In this document: piece after piece, positions 5,181 to 6,521 of the stretch
Layout of the letters: each line of letters starts with the position of its first letter
Numbering within the stretch: the stretch's first letter is position 1
Assembly (NCBI GenBank): GCA_013003285.1
Contig: JABDJY010000492.1
Location: forward strand, 1-6,521
DNA from: Alphaproteobacteria bacterium
GTDB taxonomy: Bacteria; Pseudomonadota; Alphaproteobacteria; UBA6615
DNA length: 6,521 nucleotides
Reading direction: 5' to 3'
Notes under the pieces: generated by a model
Told to the model about the DNA's origin: nothing
The model's database searches: none
The model's input: only the letters and a program-made list of their open reading frames with translations
Translations under genes and position numbers: made by a program

Positions 5181-6521
5181 ATGGCGGACACTGTAGGCTC
5201 TGGACCACGTTGCGTTGCGCTCGTAGGCCCTTATCTCAGCGGAAAAACAACTTTACTCGAGGCGATGTTGGCGGCGACCGGCGCGGTCAACCGCAAGGGA
5301 TCGGTAAAAGAAGGCAATATGGTCGGCGACGCATCGGCGATCGCGCGCAAAAGGCAAATGAGCGTCGAGCTCAATATCGCCCATTGCCGGTTTATGGATG
5401 AGGATTGGACCATCCTCGACTGCCCTGGCTCGATAGAATTCTCGCAGGATGGACGTAACGCGTTGATGGCGGCCGACATTGCGGTCGTCGTGGTTGAGCC
5501 GGACGCCAGCAAGGCCATGGCCGTGTCGCCGATTTTGAAGTTTTTGGCCGACCGCGCCGTGCCTCACGTCTTGTTCATCAACAAAATGGACAACCCGGCT
5601 TCGTCGCCGGAAGACACTATCGCCGCCTTGCAGGCGGTCTCCGAGGCGCCCCTGGTGCTGCGCCATGTGCCGATCCGCGACAGCGACACCACGACCGGCT
5701 ATGTCGATCTGATCAGCCAGCGTGCTTACCAATACAAACAGGGCGAACCATCGACGGTTGTGGAAGTGCCAGCCGACCTGGCCGATGCGCAATCCATGGC
5801 CCGCCAGGAACTTCTCGAATCGCTTGCCGATTTCGACGACGACCTGTTGGAAAAACTGCTCGAAGACGTTGTTCCCGACGAGAAAGACATCTACCGGCAA
5901 CTGATCGAAAATCTGGCCGACGACAACATCGTGCCGGTGATGATCGGCGCCGGTGAAATTCAGAGCGGCGTGTTCCGGCTATGGAAATCGCTGCGCCACG
6001 ATGCGCCGAGCGCGGCAAAAACCGCCGAGCGCCGTGGCTTCGAGGCGACCGGCGACCCGGTGGTGCAGGTTTTTAAAACCACGCAGGCTCGCTCGGGCAA
6101 ACTCAGCCATGTTCGTGTCTGGTCGGGCGAGGTGCGCGACAGCATGCAGCTCGGTGGCGAACGGGTCGGTGGCCTGTTCCGCATGTTCGGCCACGACCAG
6201 ACCAAGGTTGATGGCGCGGTGGCCGGCGATGTGGTCGCTCTGGGCCGGCTGGAAGAGGCCAAGACCGGCGACGTGTTGACCCTGTCGGGCCGCGGCGAGG
6301 GTGGCGATCCGTGGGACGGCCCGCTGCCGCCGGTCTACGCTGTCGCGGTCGAGGTCGACAAACGCGATGATGAGGTGAAACTATCGTCGGCGCTCGCCAA
6401 GCTGGTCGAGGAAGATCCCTCCTGTTCGATCGAACACAATATGGACACCCACGAACTGGTGTTGCACGGGCAGGGTGAAATTCATCTCGCGGTCGCCGCC
6501 GAACAGTTGGCGGAAAAATAC
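5181..6521 (+). CDS. EF-G-like translational GTPase, divergent paralogue (3' end outside window)
   Basis: The frame is open for 447 codons to the window edge, roughly the first two thirds of an elongation factor G. The start is supported by GGAGG at 5171-5175, five bases before the ATG. The GTPase domain plus insert covers about 10-275, domain II about 290-372, and domain III from about 384, with HGQGEIHL (429-436) matching the EF-G GMGELHL block. G4 is intact: NKMD at 134-137. The P-loop is GPYLSGKTT (16-24), where canonical EF-G has AHIDAGKTT. The G2 position of RGIT reads RQMS (58-61), and G3 is DCPGS (80-84) instead of DTPGH, so the catalytic histidine is Ser84. The G5 region lacks the usual Ser-Ala. 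As I recall, this set of changes is shared by a paralogous EF-G group in alphaproteobacteria, so it is a second EF-G, not the housekeeping fusA. Its role, whether in translocation, ribosome recycling or regulation, is not established here. RF3, SelB and LepA fit less well. Confidence 0.9.
   Translation, partial: MADTVGSGPRCVALVGPYLSGKTTLLEAMLAATGAVNRKGSVKEGNMVGDASAIARKRQMSVELNIAHCRFMDEDWTILDCPGSIEFSQDGRNALMAADIAVVVVEPDASKAMAVSPILKFLADRAVPHVLFINKMDNPASSPEDTIAALQAVSEAPLVLRHVPIRDSDTTTGYVDLISQRAYQYKQGEPSTVVEVPADLADAQSMARQELLESLADFDDDLLEKLLEDVVPDEKDIYRQLIENLADDNIVPVMIGAGEIQSGVFRLWKSLRHDAPSAAKTAERRGFEATGDPVVQVFKTTQARSGKLSHVRVWSGEVRDSMQLGGERVGGLFRMFGHDQTKVDGAVAGDVVALGRLEEAKTGDVLTLSGRGEGGDPWDGPLPPVYAVAVEVDKRDDEVKLSSALAKLVEEDPSCSIEHNMDTHELVLHGQGEIHLAVAAEQLAEKY

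Noticed and set aside
5176..5196. ATG at 5176 as an alternative start for the EF-G-like gene
   Set aside because: It lies in a different frame that stops after six codons, and it overlaps the spacer after the GGAGG ribosome binding site.
5253..5900. 215-codon minus-strand frame inside the EF-G-like gene
   Set aside because: It is antisense to conserved GTPase motifs, with His/Arg/Gly-rich composition and no recognisable domain.
5181..6521. Tetracycline ribosome-protection protein, RF3, SelB or LepA instead of EF-G
   Set aside because: Domain order and the domain III block fit EF-G, and the DCPGS-type motif set points to the alphaproteobacterial EF-G paralogue group. The missing C-terminus prevents a final check.

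Overview
The window is GC-rich, densely coding on the + strand and looks like ordinary chromosome of an alphaproteobacterium, probably Rhodospirillales-like. This placement is inference. It rests on the Rhizobium-type class Ib aspartate aminotransferase, the SAM-cyclase-AAA-TPR protein, the divergent 'DCPGS' EF-G paralogue and an FNR/FixK-type box. I see no tRNA, rRNA, CRISPR array, insertion sequence, attachment site or other sign of recent transfer.

Layout: positions 1-134 are a regulatory region with a near-consensus FNR/FixK box (52-65) and a well-placed -10-like element. They precede a 42-codon, single-membrane-segment protein (135-263). A 266-bp gap follows (264-529), holding small inverted repeats and one long hairpin with a C-rich loop (372-425). 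Then come aspartate aminotransferase aatA (530-1732) and, after 62 bp, a 1090-residue class III adenylate cyclase with SAM, AAA-type ATPase and TPR regions (1795-5067). A 113-bp gap (5068-5180) holds an A-rich tract and a hairpin that reads as an intrinsic terminator on the minus strand. The last gene is an EF-G-like translational GTPase (5181 to the window end, 3' end cut off) with altered G1, G2 and G3 motifs.

The genes do not form an obvious single pathway. aatA is core amino-acid metabolism. The cyclase is a cytoplasmic signalling protein that may be co-transcribed with aatA. The EF-G paralogue probably has its own leader. The small membrane protein appears to be under oxygen-responsive control. 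I found no clearly new multi-gene system. The points most worth a second look are the FNR-type promoter with its tiny membrane protein, the C-loop hairpin upstream of aatA, the Lys/Thr (class IIIb-type) cyclase active site, and the EF-G paralogue lacking the catalytic histidine of the G3 motif.
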